DNA from: Clostridia bacterium
Lineage (GTDB): Bacteria; Bacillota; Clostridia; Lachnospirales; Lachnospiraceae
Reading direction: 5' to 3'
DNA: 64,000 nucleotides
Assembly (NCBI GenBank): GCA_910574835.1
Contig: CAJTDE010000003.1
Coordinates: forward strand, 62,001-126,000
The translations under genes and the position numbers were made by a program. Within the stretch, counting starts at the first letter, position 1, and each line of letters starts with the position of its first letter. Under the pieces are notes generated by a model. It was not told the DNA's origin and made no database searches. It saw only the letters and a list, made by a program, of their open reading frames with translations. This document shows, piece by piece, positions 32,768-40,509 of the stretch.

Positions 32768-34642
32768 CTACATCAAATCGCAAAATGCGCCAAGCCCCAG
32801 GTTTGATAAAGCTGCTTCTGTCGGTCTCCCATTCTCGTCCCAGCCCATCATGCTATAATAAAACCGGATGACTTCCCCAAAGGTCTCTTTATCCAGTTTA
32901 TTTCCTTTTAATGCCCCGGCGTCAATCTCCTGCTCAAAGAAGCGCTCCGGAAGCATGTCGTCTTCCGGGCCGAAGCCTTCTCTGCAGTTGTATACCCGGA
33001 AGAGCTGTATCTTCATCTCGCCTAACCGCATCACCTCATAAGACGAGGTCTCGAAGCCTGTAACCCAGTGATATAGCTCTGACATCTTTTCTAAGCTGTA
33101 CACTCTTGTGGGTGCGGCCGAGAAGATACAGATTCCAAGAGCCTCCGCTGCCGCCCAGAGTGTATTCAGCGCCTTATAATTTTTCACCTTATCTTTTCCC
33201 AGATACTGCATAGGCACCCGCTCCAGGATTCCCACAGTCCTGCTGTAGTCAAGCGTATGGCTCCAGCCAACATGGGTGTCAAAGTCCCAGTCATGTTCAC
33301 AGATTTCATATCGGGGTCCCACAGCCGCCGTAGCAAAACCAAGGGCCAGGTTTGTCTGCGAACGCCCTTCGATGGGAGTCAGCTCATTTTTCTTAACTGT
33401 CATGGCATACTTCTGCGCGTCCTTTCCAAGCTTCTGCGCCGCACGCCAGGAGCCTTCCGCCAGCAAATTTCCAATCCCTTCTCTAGCGGCAATCTTTTTT
33501 ATAATTTTTTCCAAATCTACCTGAGAACTGAAGGAGAGATTCAGTCCATCGTCCTCCAGAATGTGATTCTGAACACATTCCTGTGCAAAAGAAATGGTAA
33601 AGCCAAGAGAATCCGGGTCCATTCCATAGTCGTTGCACAGCACATTTGCCTTAATAATCTTTCCAAGATCTCCGTTTCCCAGATTCGGCCCAAGCGCTCC
33701 CAATGCTTCCTGATGCAGCCCGCCCAGCTCTTCATCATCGTCGTCTCCTGCATATCGTTTGATACAGTTATTGGGGCAGGAGGGGCAGCCTGCATCGCCC
33801 CGGTAAAACGGTGCAAATTTTTCCGGCGTGTACTCATCCACATAATCACACTGAGAGGTTTGATAATTGTTGACACACAGAGCCGCGTCTATTCCATGCG
33901 TATGTATCCATGCTCCAAATCCCGGTTCATTATACTGCCACATAGAAAGCACATTCCGGTTCATCTTCTCTTTAAACCATCCGCCTATTTCCGAAAGCTT
34001 CTCAGGTCCGAATACTTGCGGAAGTTCTCCTCCCCGGAGAACAACTGCCTTTAATTTCTTAGATCCCATTACCGCGCCCATGCCTGCCCGGGATGCCTGA
34101 TGACTTTCGTCACAGATCACATTAGCAAATCGGACTCTTTGCTCACCGGCCGGGCCAATCACTGCTGTCGAGATACCCGGATATTTTTCTCGAAGCGCTC
34201 TGTGGCAGGCGCTGACTGTCTGTCCCCAAAGCTCTTCTGTCTCCTCCAGGCGTGCTGTTCCGTTTTCAATTATCAGGATGGATGGTTTTTTGCAGATTCC
34301 CTTGATTATAATTCCGTCATAGCCTGTCTTTTTCAATGCTGCGGAGAATGGCCCCTCACACCTGGCTTCTCCGATGCCTCCTGTTACCGGTGACTTTCCG
34401 CATATGCTGAAACGCGCCAGTCCCGGTGCGTCAAAGCCTGAAACAATTCCTGTAAAAAACATCAGCGGACTTTCTTCCGCATAGGGATCAAGACCCGGCT
34501 TTGTCTCCTCCAAAAGCTTTACCGCCGCCATAATGGAACCGCCCGTATACTTTCTGTAAAATGCTTCCCCCAAAACCTCCTCGGAAAATCTTTGGCTTGT
34601 CAGATCCACATGCAGCAATTTTCCATGATACCCATAGTTCAT
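32768..34642 (-). CDS. Aldehyde:ferredoxin oxidoreductase-family tungsten/molybdopterin enzyme
   Basis: 624 aa from the ATG at 34642. This start matches the family's usual beginning (YGYHGKLLHVDLT) and lies downstream of a promoter inside a longer open frame, so the 45 extra upstream codons are rejected. The cluster ligands are Cys286, Cys289 and Cys293 (CPSCPNNC) and Cys505 (ALGICIFS). Pterin-binding stretches such as ARFSICGKSPVTGGIGEARCEGPF and RAGMGAVMGSKKLKAVV are present. AOR enzymes oxidise an aldehyde to the acid, or the reverse, with ferredoxin. It is the first gene of the transcript that continues into the sugar ABC importer (about 97 bp gap). The aldehyde is unknown. Confidence 0.9.
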   Translation of the reverse strand: MNYGYHGKLLHVDLTSQRFSEEVLGEAFYRKYTGGSIMAAVKLLEETKPGLDPYAEESPLMFFTGIVSGFDAPGLARFSICGKSPVTGGIGEARCEGPFSAALKKTGYDGIIIKGICKKPSILIIENGTARLEETEELWGQTVSACHRALREKYPGISTAVIGPAGEQRVRFANVICDESHQASRAGMGAVMGSKKLKAVVLRGGELPQVFGPEKLSEIGGWFKEKMNRNVLSMWQYNEPGFGAWIHTHGIDAALCVNNYQTSQCDYVDEYTPEKFAPFYRGDAGCPSCPNNCIKRYAGDDDDEELGGLHQEALGALGPNLGNGDLGKIIKANVLCNDYGMDPDSLGFTISFAQECVQNHILEDDGLNLSFSSQVDLEKIIKKIAAREGIGNLLAEGSWRAAQKLGKDAQKYAMTVKKNELTPIEGRSQTNLALGFATAAVGPRYEICEHDWDFDTHVGWSHTLDYSRTVGILERVPMQYLGKDKVKNYKALNTLWAAAEALGICIFSAAPTRVYSLEKMSELYHWVTGFETSSYEVMRLGEMKIQLFRVYNCREGFGPEDDMLPERFFEQEIDAGALKGNKLDKETFGEVIRFYYSMMGWDENGRPTEAALSNLGLGAFCDLM

Positions 34643-34697
34643 ATGCAACCCCCAATTCTGATTTCTGAAAAATGTATCACTCCCTGTATCTGATCCG

Positions 34698-34726
34698 ATG
34701 TTATCCCATAGAAAATTAGAAGTCAA
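34698..34726 (-). promoter_or_regulatory. Promoter of the AOR/ABC operon
   Basis: On the minus strand TTGACT (34721-34726), exactly 17 bp and TAACAT (34698-34703) lie about 55 bases before the AOR start. Because the promoter lies within the longer open frame, it also settles the start-site choice. No palindromic LacI operator was identified with confidence. Confidence 0.6.
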
Positions 34727-34855
34727 CGAATCGGGTTCAAAATGATTCTTGTTACATACTTCCGTAAATTTTTTCATAAAATGTTTTAATTTTTCTTGTT
34801 TATTTCAGTTTTTTTGTGCATTTTGCCATATTTTTCAAGGGTATCCTCCAAAATA

Positions 34856-34903
34856 AAACAAGCCGCAGGCTGACATTTTTTCATGTCATTCTGTGGCTTG
34901 TTT
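34856..34903 (-). terminator. Intrinsic terminator of the ROK gene
   Basis: AAACAAGCC-CAG-TGACAT pairs with ATGTCA-CTG-GGCTTGTTT across a 6-base loop, with an adjacent TTTTATTTT on the minus strand. It ends the transcript of the ROK kinase gene about 70 bases after its stop. Confidence 0.8.
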
Positions 34904-34973
34904 CTCTTTTCTGTTACATATCAGCTGTGAAAATCAGCTCCGGATGCAACCATTCCTTCTAGGTAACCGATCA

Positions 34974-35912
34974 TCAAAGAAGCAGCTCCGCCGCCCCAAT
35001 AATTCCAAAATCCTTCTTAAGCTCCGCAAACCGAAACTCCACCGGCATCTTAATGTGATCGTAACGGTCAAATTCCTCTCGCATAGGCCCGAAAAGGCTT
35101 TCACCGAAATTCGTCAGACCACCGCCGAACACAAAGGTATTGATATTCAAGAGCTGATAAATGTTGTAGACACATACTGCCAAGTGGTGAGCCATATGTG
35201 TCAGCTCTTCTTCTGCCAGTTCGTCCCCCTCCCGGACTGCCTTTAACAATGCCTCTCCATTGCGCTTTTTTGCATTCTCAAGTACACTCTTCTTTCCCCG
35301 CAGAAGCCGCATCCCTAGACGCTTCGGCAGATTCCGGCCGCTGATTTGTGACATATAGCATCCATAGTTGCCGCAGCCGCAGAGGATTCCCTCGTCCGGC
35401 GTATCCAGCATATGCCCGCTCTCACCGGCCCAGCCGTAACTTCCCCGGAACAAGTCTCCATTGATGATGATTCCGCTTCCGATCCCGGTGCTGACTGCCA
35501 TATATACCATATCCTTTAACCCTCTGCCTGCTCCCCGCCTGGATTCCGCAAGGGCCGCCGCATTGCTGTCATTGTCCAGGACCACCTTGACGCCCAGCCG
35601 TTCCTCCAGATAATCACGCATGGCAAAGTCCTTAATATTGACCATTGCGGAGGTCATATGAATATATCCGCTTTCAAAGCGTATGTAAGAGGGCATACAG
35701 ATTCCAACGCCCGCCACCTCGTCCAAAGATGCCTGGTGTTCTGCCAGGATCTTATGAATCATCTCAACAATCCCGTCCGAAAAGGCAGGGCCGTCCGCTT
35801 CAATATTCGTGGGATGCTGATACTTATCCAGCAGGTTTCCTTTCCGGTCAAACAGGCCATAAGCTACCTTTGTGCCGCCTGCGTCAATTCCAAATAGATA
35901 CTTCTTTTCCAT
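34974..35912 (-). CDS. ROK-family sugar kinase
   Basis: 312 aa from the ATG at 35912 (AGGAGG; an earlier ATG lacks a site). It has the ATP-binding motif LFGIDAGGTKVAYGLFD (7-23), catalytic VLDNDSNAAALAE, and the ROK zinc-binding signature CGCGNYGCYMSQISG. There is no helix-turn-helix domain, so it is an enzyme rather than a NagC-type repressor. ROK kinases phosphorylate glucose, N-acetylmannosamine or allose. It stands as a single gene with its own terminator. Confidence 0.9.
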   Translation of the reverse strand: MEKKYLFGIDAGGTKVAYGLFDRKGNLLDKYQHPTNIEADGPAFSDGIVEMIHKILAEHQASLDEVAGVGICMPSYIRFESGYIHMTSAMVNIKDFAMRDYLEERLGVKVVLDNDSNAAALAESRRGAGRGLKDMVYMAVSTGIGSGIIINGDLFRGSYGWAGESGHMLDTPDEGILCGCGNYGCYMSQISGRNLPKRLGMRLLRGKKSVLENAKKRNGEALLKAVREGDELAEEELTHMAHHLAVCVYNIYQLLNINTFVFGGGLTNFGESLFGPMREEFDRYDHIKMPVEFRFAELKKDFGIIGAAELLL

Positions 35913-36213
35913 CGCGCCTCCTGTATCCGCCCTATCGTATGGTATGCATGTCTTCGGCCAATTCCGCAGATTCAATAATGATTTCTCTTTTATATAAAGC
36001 TATCACGAGATTTTTCTTTTGTCAATTATTTTATTTCTTTCAATATATTTTTTCTTTCTTATAAAAATAATTTATTTCAATTTGATAAATTTTTATACAA
36101 AAGCCTTGATATTCAGGGCACAAAAAATTCATAAAAATTTTGTTGCAAAGGCAATGATAAAACCGTACAATGTAGACAGGGAAGTATGTATGATGTAAAA
36201 TAAGCCACACTAA
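35913..36213. other. Intergenic region with divergent promoters
   Basis: AT-rich and without genes. A clear plus-strand promoter for the antitoxin gene lies at 36143-36171: TTGCAA, 17 bp, TACAAT. The ROK gene's own promoter must lie in the same stretch but no convincing match was found. Confidence 0.55.
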
Positions 36214-36230
36214 CAAAGGAGGTGTTTTTT

Positions 36231-36425
36231 ATGGCAACTTCAAGCATCACGAAAAATTTTGTCATTTCCGGCAAGGACCAGGTGGAGATGTTTGTCAATG
36301 CGATTGAAGAATCTGCCAAAAACCGTCCTGTGCGTATCCCGGTAGCTGCAAGATTTGTCAGAGATGACGCGGAATTGATAGAATTTTTAGAAAAAAAGGA
36401 GAAGGCGGATGCGGACAGAGGATAA
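36231..36425 (+). CDS. Small antitoxin-like protein paired with a GNAT toxin
   Basis: 64 aa from the ATG at 36231, eight bases after a perfect AGGAGG; three upstream codons in frame are not needed. The peptide begins MATSSITKNFVISGKDQVEMF, suggesting a short beta strand followed by helices, as in ribbon-helix-helix antitoxins, and ends in a charged helix. It overlaps the acetyltransferase gene by 17 bp. Size, order and overlap fit a type II antitoxin that neutralises the acetyltransferase. Family name not recognised with certainty. Confidence 0.75.
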   Translation: MATSSITKNFVISGKDQVEMFVNAIEESAKNRPVRIPVAARFVRDDAELIEFLEKKEKADADRG

Positions 36426-37020
36426 ATTTTTAGTTACTAACATTCGCCGTTATCTGGACAGTGATAACCCAAAACTCGGAGAAGATAAGCTTATTCAGCA
36501 AATCTCCGAGTTTTCCTGTCCAAAGAATCCGGATGTTGAACATTTCTTGAAGAACAACGCCATAGAGTTTACCAAAAAGAGCCAGTCAGTTACATATCTT
36601 GTATTTTCTTTAAGCAGCATGAAGTTAGCGGGGTATTTTACCATAGCATTGAAACCATTGACCGTAAGAGGCGAAACGGTAAGCAATACTGTCAAGCGAA
36701 AGCTGCTGCGTATCAGTGAGCTGGACGAAAGGTCAGACACTTATACCATGTCAGCATATCTGATTGCTCAGCTTGGCAAGAATTATACGGATGGCAGAGA
36801 TAAGGAGATTACGGGAAAAGAGCTTGTCGAACTGGCCTGGACAGTAGTTGAGGAAATTCAGTATATGGGCGGCGGCATGGTAACATTCTTAGAAGCGGAA
36901 AATGAGGAAAAGCTGTTATCTTTCTATCGGAACAACCGTTTTTCACAGTTTGACACCAGACAGACCACATCAGACATGAATGAGCCGCATGAACTTGTAC
37001 AATTGTTACGTTTGCTCTAA
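36409..37020 (+). CDS. GNAT-fold acetyltransferase, probable toxin of a TA pair
   Basis: 203 aa. AAGGAG lies inside the antitoxin gene seven bases before this ATG, so translation is coupled. The order of elements fits a GNAT fold: VTYLVFSLSSMKLAGYFTIALKP, then TYTMSAYLIAQLGKNY, the helix KELVELAWTVVEEIQYMGGGMV, and a final strand with FLEAENEEKLLSFYRNNRF. Acetyltransferase toxins such as TacT and AtaT acetylate charged tRNAs and stop translation. The short partner gene is the main support for a toxin role; the acceptor is not known. Confidence 0.8.
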   Translation: MRTEDKFLVTNIRRYLDSDNPKLGEDKLIQQISEFSCPKNPDVEHFLKNNAIEFTKKSQSVTYLVFSLSSMKLAGYFTIALKPLTVRGETVSNTVKRKLLRISELDERSDTYTMSAYLIAQLGKNYTDGRDKEITGKELVELAWTVVEEIQYMGGGMVTFLEAENEEKLLSFYRNNRFSQFDTRQTTSDMNEPHELVQLLRLL

Positions 37021-37045
37021 GCATAATTAAATAATAACTGAAAGA

Positions 37046-37080
37046 TGCATGGAAAGTAAACATTCTTTACAGTCCATGCA
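37046..37080. terminator. Hairpin between converging GNAT and isomerase genes
   Basis: TGCATGGA-AA-GTAAA and TTTAC-AG-TCCATGCA pair around CATTC. It lies between converging genes, with T-rich sequence on the minus-strand side, and probably ends the glycyl radical operon and the toxin transcript. Confidence 0.7.
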
Positions 37081-37129
37081 CCTACTATTTCAATGGTTCT
37101 CCGGCTTTATCACACAAGCTTTGCCATTC

Positions 37130-37810
37130 TTATTTCACATCCGGATACTCATTACAAAGCAGCCGATACGCCGGCTCATCCTCCTCGATTGTCGGGAAAC
37201 GTCCAATCGGCTCATAGAAGCGATTATCCGTATTATCATCATTGCACATAGACACCTCACCAATAAGCGCATACCCTGTTCCGGGTTCTACGGAAAAGTC
37301 ATGATATGTATAGGGATAAAGCGTCAGAGATTCTCCCGGCTTCAAAATAATCTCGCTGCCGGCCGGAACCGTATATTTGCGGCCGTCCCGGAACACATTC
37401 ACATCCGTATCCGCCAGTTCTTCCTTCTCATCCGCATTCCACAGATGAAATACTACATTTCCTCCGCCCCTGTTGATAATATCTTCCATCTTATTCCAAT
37501 GAAAATGATTGGGGGACAACTGACCTTCCTTGAGCATCATAATTTTCTCCGCATAGGTTTTGGTATAAACAGGATTGCCGGTATTGCCATTGCGCAGTGT
37601 AATAAGAGCCAGGCCCGTCTTATAGAAATCTCCCAGGCCATAGTCTGTTACATCCCAACCCAAAGCGTTGTCCCGAATCTCCTGATACTCCTGCCCCTTT
37701 TCCTTCCATTCTTCCGGTGTAAAGCTTAAGTACGGAGGAAGCATAAATTGATGCTTCTCAAGCAAGCCTTCAAACTCCCGAATTACCGCGTTAATTTCTG
37801 ATCTTTTCAT
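37130..37810 (-). CDS. D-lyxose ketol-isomerase-like cupin
   Basis: 226 aa, the family's usual length. The cupin metal site is readable: His102, His104 and Glu109 in NHFHWNKMEDIINRGGGN and His170 in YPYTYHDFS. D-lyxose isomerases interconvert D-lyxose and D-xylulose and D-mannose and D-fructose using manganese. It is the last gene of the glycyl-radical-enzyme operon, 32 bp after the ROK-like gene. This is an unusual setting and suggests that a keto or aldo sugar is made or consumed there. Strong GGAGG site. Confidence 0.88.
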   Translation of the reverse strand: MKRSEINAVIREFEGLLEKHQFMLPPYLSFTPEEWKEKGQEYQEIRDNALGWDVTDYGLGDFYKTGLALITLRNGNTGNPVYTKTYAEKIMMLKEGQLSPNHFHWNKMEDIINRGGGNVVFHLWNADEKEELADTDVNVFRDGRKYTVPAGSEIILKPGESLTLYPYTYHDFSVEPGTGYALIGEVSMCNDDNTDNRFYEPIGRFPTIEEDEPAYRLLCNEYPDVK

Positions 37811-37842
37811 ACCCTAAAACCTCCATTCCAGTTCTGCTGTTT

Positions 37843-39612
37843 CTAGTTCCGTAATCCCAAACATCCAAAATAAATAGCCCCAACTGCCTGCGCAAACTGC
37901 GCCACCGTATAATTGGGATGAGCCTCAAGCTGCTTCATCAAGATCGTATTGGCAAGGCCACCGTCCGCCGCATATTGCTTAAGATCCGGCTTTCTCCTTT
38001 TTGCCCCTTCACACATAAGGCTAAAGCAGACCGGACTTTTAACCAAGCGGCCGAACAAGGAGCGCTCCTTTGCCTCCGGGTCCAGAATATAGTCCGTTTC
38101 TTCCCAGGTTACGGCCAGATATTCCCCCACTTTGCGGAAGATCTCCGCACAGCATTCCGACTCCTCCGCTTTCTTCATAAAGAACTCCAGGCACGGCTTA
38201 CGCATATCCTTAGGCTCCGTAGGAACCACTACTTCCTCATTATTCCATACAAATAAGCCTTTTTCAAGAGCCTCCTGATAAATGTTCGGCTCCTGCTTTG
38301 GCAGATACTTCACAGCCAGACGGAATACCCCGGACTGACACGTATACTTCTGCAGCGTGCCCGCCAAACCGGTATTGAAATTATTGATGCTCCGCACATC
38401 ATTGGAAGCATACGCTTTTTGTCCAAAGCTTCCCAAATCAATAATAAAATTATAGACCTCCAGCGGAATCTCCGGAATCGACCCGTCCGGCAGCACCCAG
38501 CCGGTTCCCAGCTCGGTTCCCAGAGTATGGGCAAAGAATCCCTTTGACACATCCTCCCCGGCCACAGCCTGCTCAACCGCCGCAGTAAAGGCTGCCATTG
38601 GGCCGTCATTGGTATTCAAAACAGCTCCGCCTTCCACGACAAACGCTCTCAAATCCTCGCAGAGAGTGGAAATCTTTGCAAACTGTTCCTCGTAATTCAG
38701 GTTTTGATTCTCCCTCATCCCCTTTGTCTTAAAGGTTTCACCGCCTACGATCAAATTCCGTATCACCACATCCGGAAAGCTTAAACCAATAGCGTCAAAG
38801 CCGCGAAGCTGCCCTCCTGCCGCCTCTTCCATGCGTTTGATTCCGTTCTCCATTGTCTCAAAGGATGCGTCCTTATCAAAAGCCGCCTCTTCCACCTCTG
38901 CGCCTCTGCCCGCCGCCTGGAGGCTGGCCGCCCCGCGCATCAGCCTCACAAGCATCAGCACCGGATCAATGAGCTGTTCCGCCGTCTCAAAGCCTGCCGG
39001 AAACCAGTCAAATTCCTTGTATACCGTCAGATTTCCATTTACACTTGCAGTCAGCTTAATATCCGTTCCTCCGATGTCAATGCCCAGCAGCATCTTATCC
39101 TCGGCAAGCTTCGGCAATGCGGCAAACACAGGCTCCGCCTCTGCCGCCTGCTTTTTCTCCTCGACCGGCTTCTCCTCTGAAACATCCTTCCGCTCAAAGC
39201 AGAACTGATATTTTCCCTTCAAAAGCACGGCCAGCACCCGCTCATTTACATTCAGGCTCTTTCCGTAACCCGTTCTTTCCGCTTTTGCAAGTCCTGTCTG
39301 AAATACCTCGTCCAAGCTGTCTGCCAGCGCCGCCGCCTTCTCATCCAAGGACTCTACATAAACCTCGATCTTCACAGCTCCCAGGGATGAAAGAATATTG
39401 TATACAATCCCATAGACATAAGAAGCCACAAACTCCTCTTCCTCCTGCCCCGCTGTCTCGGGAAGCAAGAGCGGAAAGCTCTTTTTACTCCCGTCATAAA
39501 GCGTTGCCTGTAAATGAAATGTTCTCGTTCCTTCTCTTTGAAAAGCATTCCTTACATCTGTAATATAGACAGTCTCATCCATTTTAGCCTGCTCCAAAAA
39601 TTGATTCAGCAT
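37843..39612 (-). CDS. Large ROK/actin-fold protein with an extra N-terminal domain, function unknown
   Basis: 589 aa. A first domain of about 170 residues of mixed alpha/beta character ends in a charged linker (EEKPVEEKKQAAEAEP). Then MLLGIDIGGTDIKLTAS (175-190) opens a ROK-type ATPase fold, followed by DAIGLSFPDVVIRN, TNDGPMAAFTAAVEQA and HTLGTELGTGWVLPDGSIPEI, which resemble the phosphate-2 and adenosine motifs. The ROK zinc signature is absent. It is far longer than ordinary ROK kinases (about 300 aa). It follows the activase by 3 bp and precedes the sugar isomerase. A kinase for the pathway's sugar, or an ATP-dependent reactivating factor for the glycyl radical enzyme, are both possible. 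Confidence 0.75.
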   Translation of the reverse strand: MLNQFLEQAKMDETVYITDVRNAFQREGTRTFHLQATLYDGSKKSFPLLLPETAGQEEEEFVASYVYGIVYNILSSLGAVKIEVYVESLDEKAAALADSLDEVFQTGLAKAERTGYGKSLNVNERVLAVLLKGKYQFCFERKDVSEEKPVEEKKQAAEAEPVFAALPKLAEDKMLLGIDIGGTDIKLTASVNGNLTVYKEFDWFPAGFETAEQLIDPVLMLVRLMRGAASLQAAGRGAEVEEAAFDKDASFETMENGIKRMEEAAGGQLRGFDAIGLSFPDVVIRNLIVGGETFKTKGMRENQNLNYEEQFAKISTLCEDLRAFVVEGGAVLNTNDGPMAAFTAAVEQAVAGEDVSKGFFAHTLGTELGTGWVLPDGSIPEIPLEVYNFIIDLGSFGQKAYASNDVRSINNFNTGLAGTLQKYTCQSGVFRLAVKYLPKQEPNIYQEALEKGLFVWNNEEVVVPTEPKDMRKPCLEFFMKKAEESECCAEIFRKVGEYLAVTWEETDYILDPEAKERSLFGRLVKSPVCFSLMCEGAKRRKPDLKQYAADGGLANTILMKQLEAHPNYTVAQFAQAVGAIYFGCLGLRN

Positions 39613-39615
39613 ACC

Positions 39616-40509
39616 TTACTCCTTTATAATGTGCAATATTCCTTCCTGCTCCAATATCTCATAAAACCGATCCATCTCTTTCGCTGTAAACGCCTTTCCG
39701 CCCACAGGATAGTCCCTTTCCATTGCGGCATACTTACTACGGCAAAGAGGATTAAAGTTCAAAAGCTCATAGGACGCATCCGGGTCCACACTCAGGATAT
39801 AGCGTGCGATCCCCCGAATATTCTCTTCCGCAGCCGTATACCCGGGAATCAGAGGCGTCCGCACCAGCACCTTCGCCTGATTTGCCACAAGAAATTCATA
39901 ATTTTCCAAAATCAATTCATTTCCTGCGCCCAGATACTTTCTATGCAGCTCCAAATCAAGAATTTTAATATCAATTATAAATTGATCCGTCACAGGAAGC
40001 ATGGCTTCCAAAGCCTCCCTGGGCGCAAAAAGACAAGTCTCAATGGCCGTATTCACACCCGCTTCCTTACAAAGCCTTAAAACCTCCGCCCCAAATCTCC
40101 ACTGGGAAAGAGCTTCTCCTCCGGAGAGGGTTACTCCCCCGGCCTCTCCAAAAAATACACGATCCCGAAGAAGCGCTTCCGCCGCTTCCTTTGCAGTCAT
40201 CTGCTCCCCGATGCGTTTCAGCGCAGCCCCCGGACACACTTCCTCGCAGATCCCGCAGAGACGGCACTTAGAAGCGTCTATATGGATTCGCTGCTCCAGT
40301 CTAAGCGCCTGATTCGGACAAGCCGCCACACAGGCGCCGCAGCCCAGGCAGTCGCCCGGACCGTACCATAGAGCCGGAGATCTTTCCATTCCCTCAGGAT
40401 TCTGGCACCAGGGACAGTGCAGAGGGCACCCTTTCAAAAACAGAGTGCTCCTTAAACCGCCCCCGTCATGGACTGCAAACCGCTTCAGGTCAAATACTAT
40501 CCCCATCAT
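39616..40509 (-). CDS. Glycyl-radical-enzyme activating protein with ferredoxin domain
   Basis: 297 aa radical-SAM activase. The SAM cluster cysteines are Cys28, Cys32 and Cys35 (GCPLHCPWC). Two ferredoxin-type 4Fe-4S sites follow: Cys54, 57, 60, 64 and Cys82, 85, 88, 92. SGGEAL marks SAM binding. The N-terminal signature reads HDGGGLRST, where nearly all activases have HDGPGIRST, so proline is replaced by glycine. It overlaps the stop of the glycyl radical enzyme gene by 4 bp (ATGA), making the pairing certain. It generates the glycyl radical on that enzyme under anaerobic conditions. Confidence 0.93.
   Translation of the reverse strand: MMGIVFDLKRFAVHDGGGLRSTLFLKGCPLHCPWCQNPEGMERSPALWYGPGDCLGCGACVAACPNQALRLEQRIHIDASKCRLCGICEEVCPGAALKRIGEQMTAKEAAEALLRDRVFFGEAGGVTLSGGEALSQWRFGAEVLRLCKEAGVNTAIETCLFAPREALEAMLPVTDQFIIDIKILDLELHRKYLGAGNELILENYEFLVANQAKVLVRTPLIPGYTAAEENIRGIARYILSVDPDASYELLNFNPLCRSKYAAMERDYPVGGKAFTAKEMDRFYEILEQEGILHIIKE

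Noticed and set aside
34643-34777. 45-codon N-terminal extension of the AOR gene
   Set aside because: A promoter with 17-bp spacing lies inside it, and the family's normal start matches the internal ATG at 34642.
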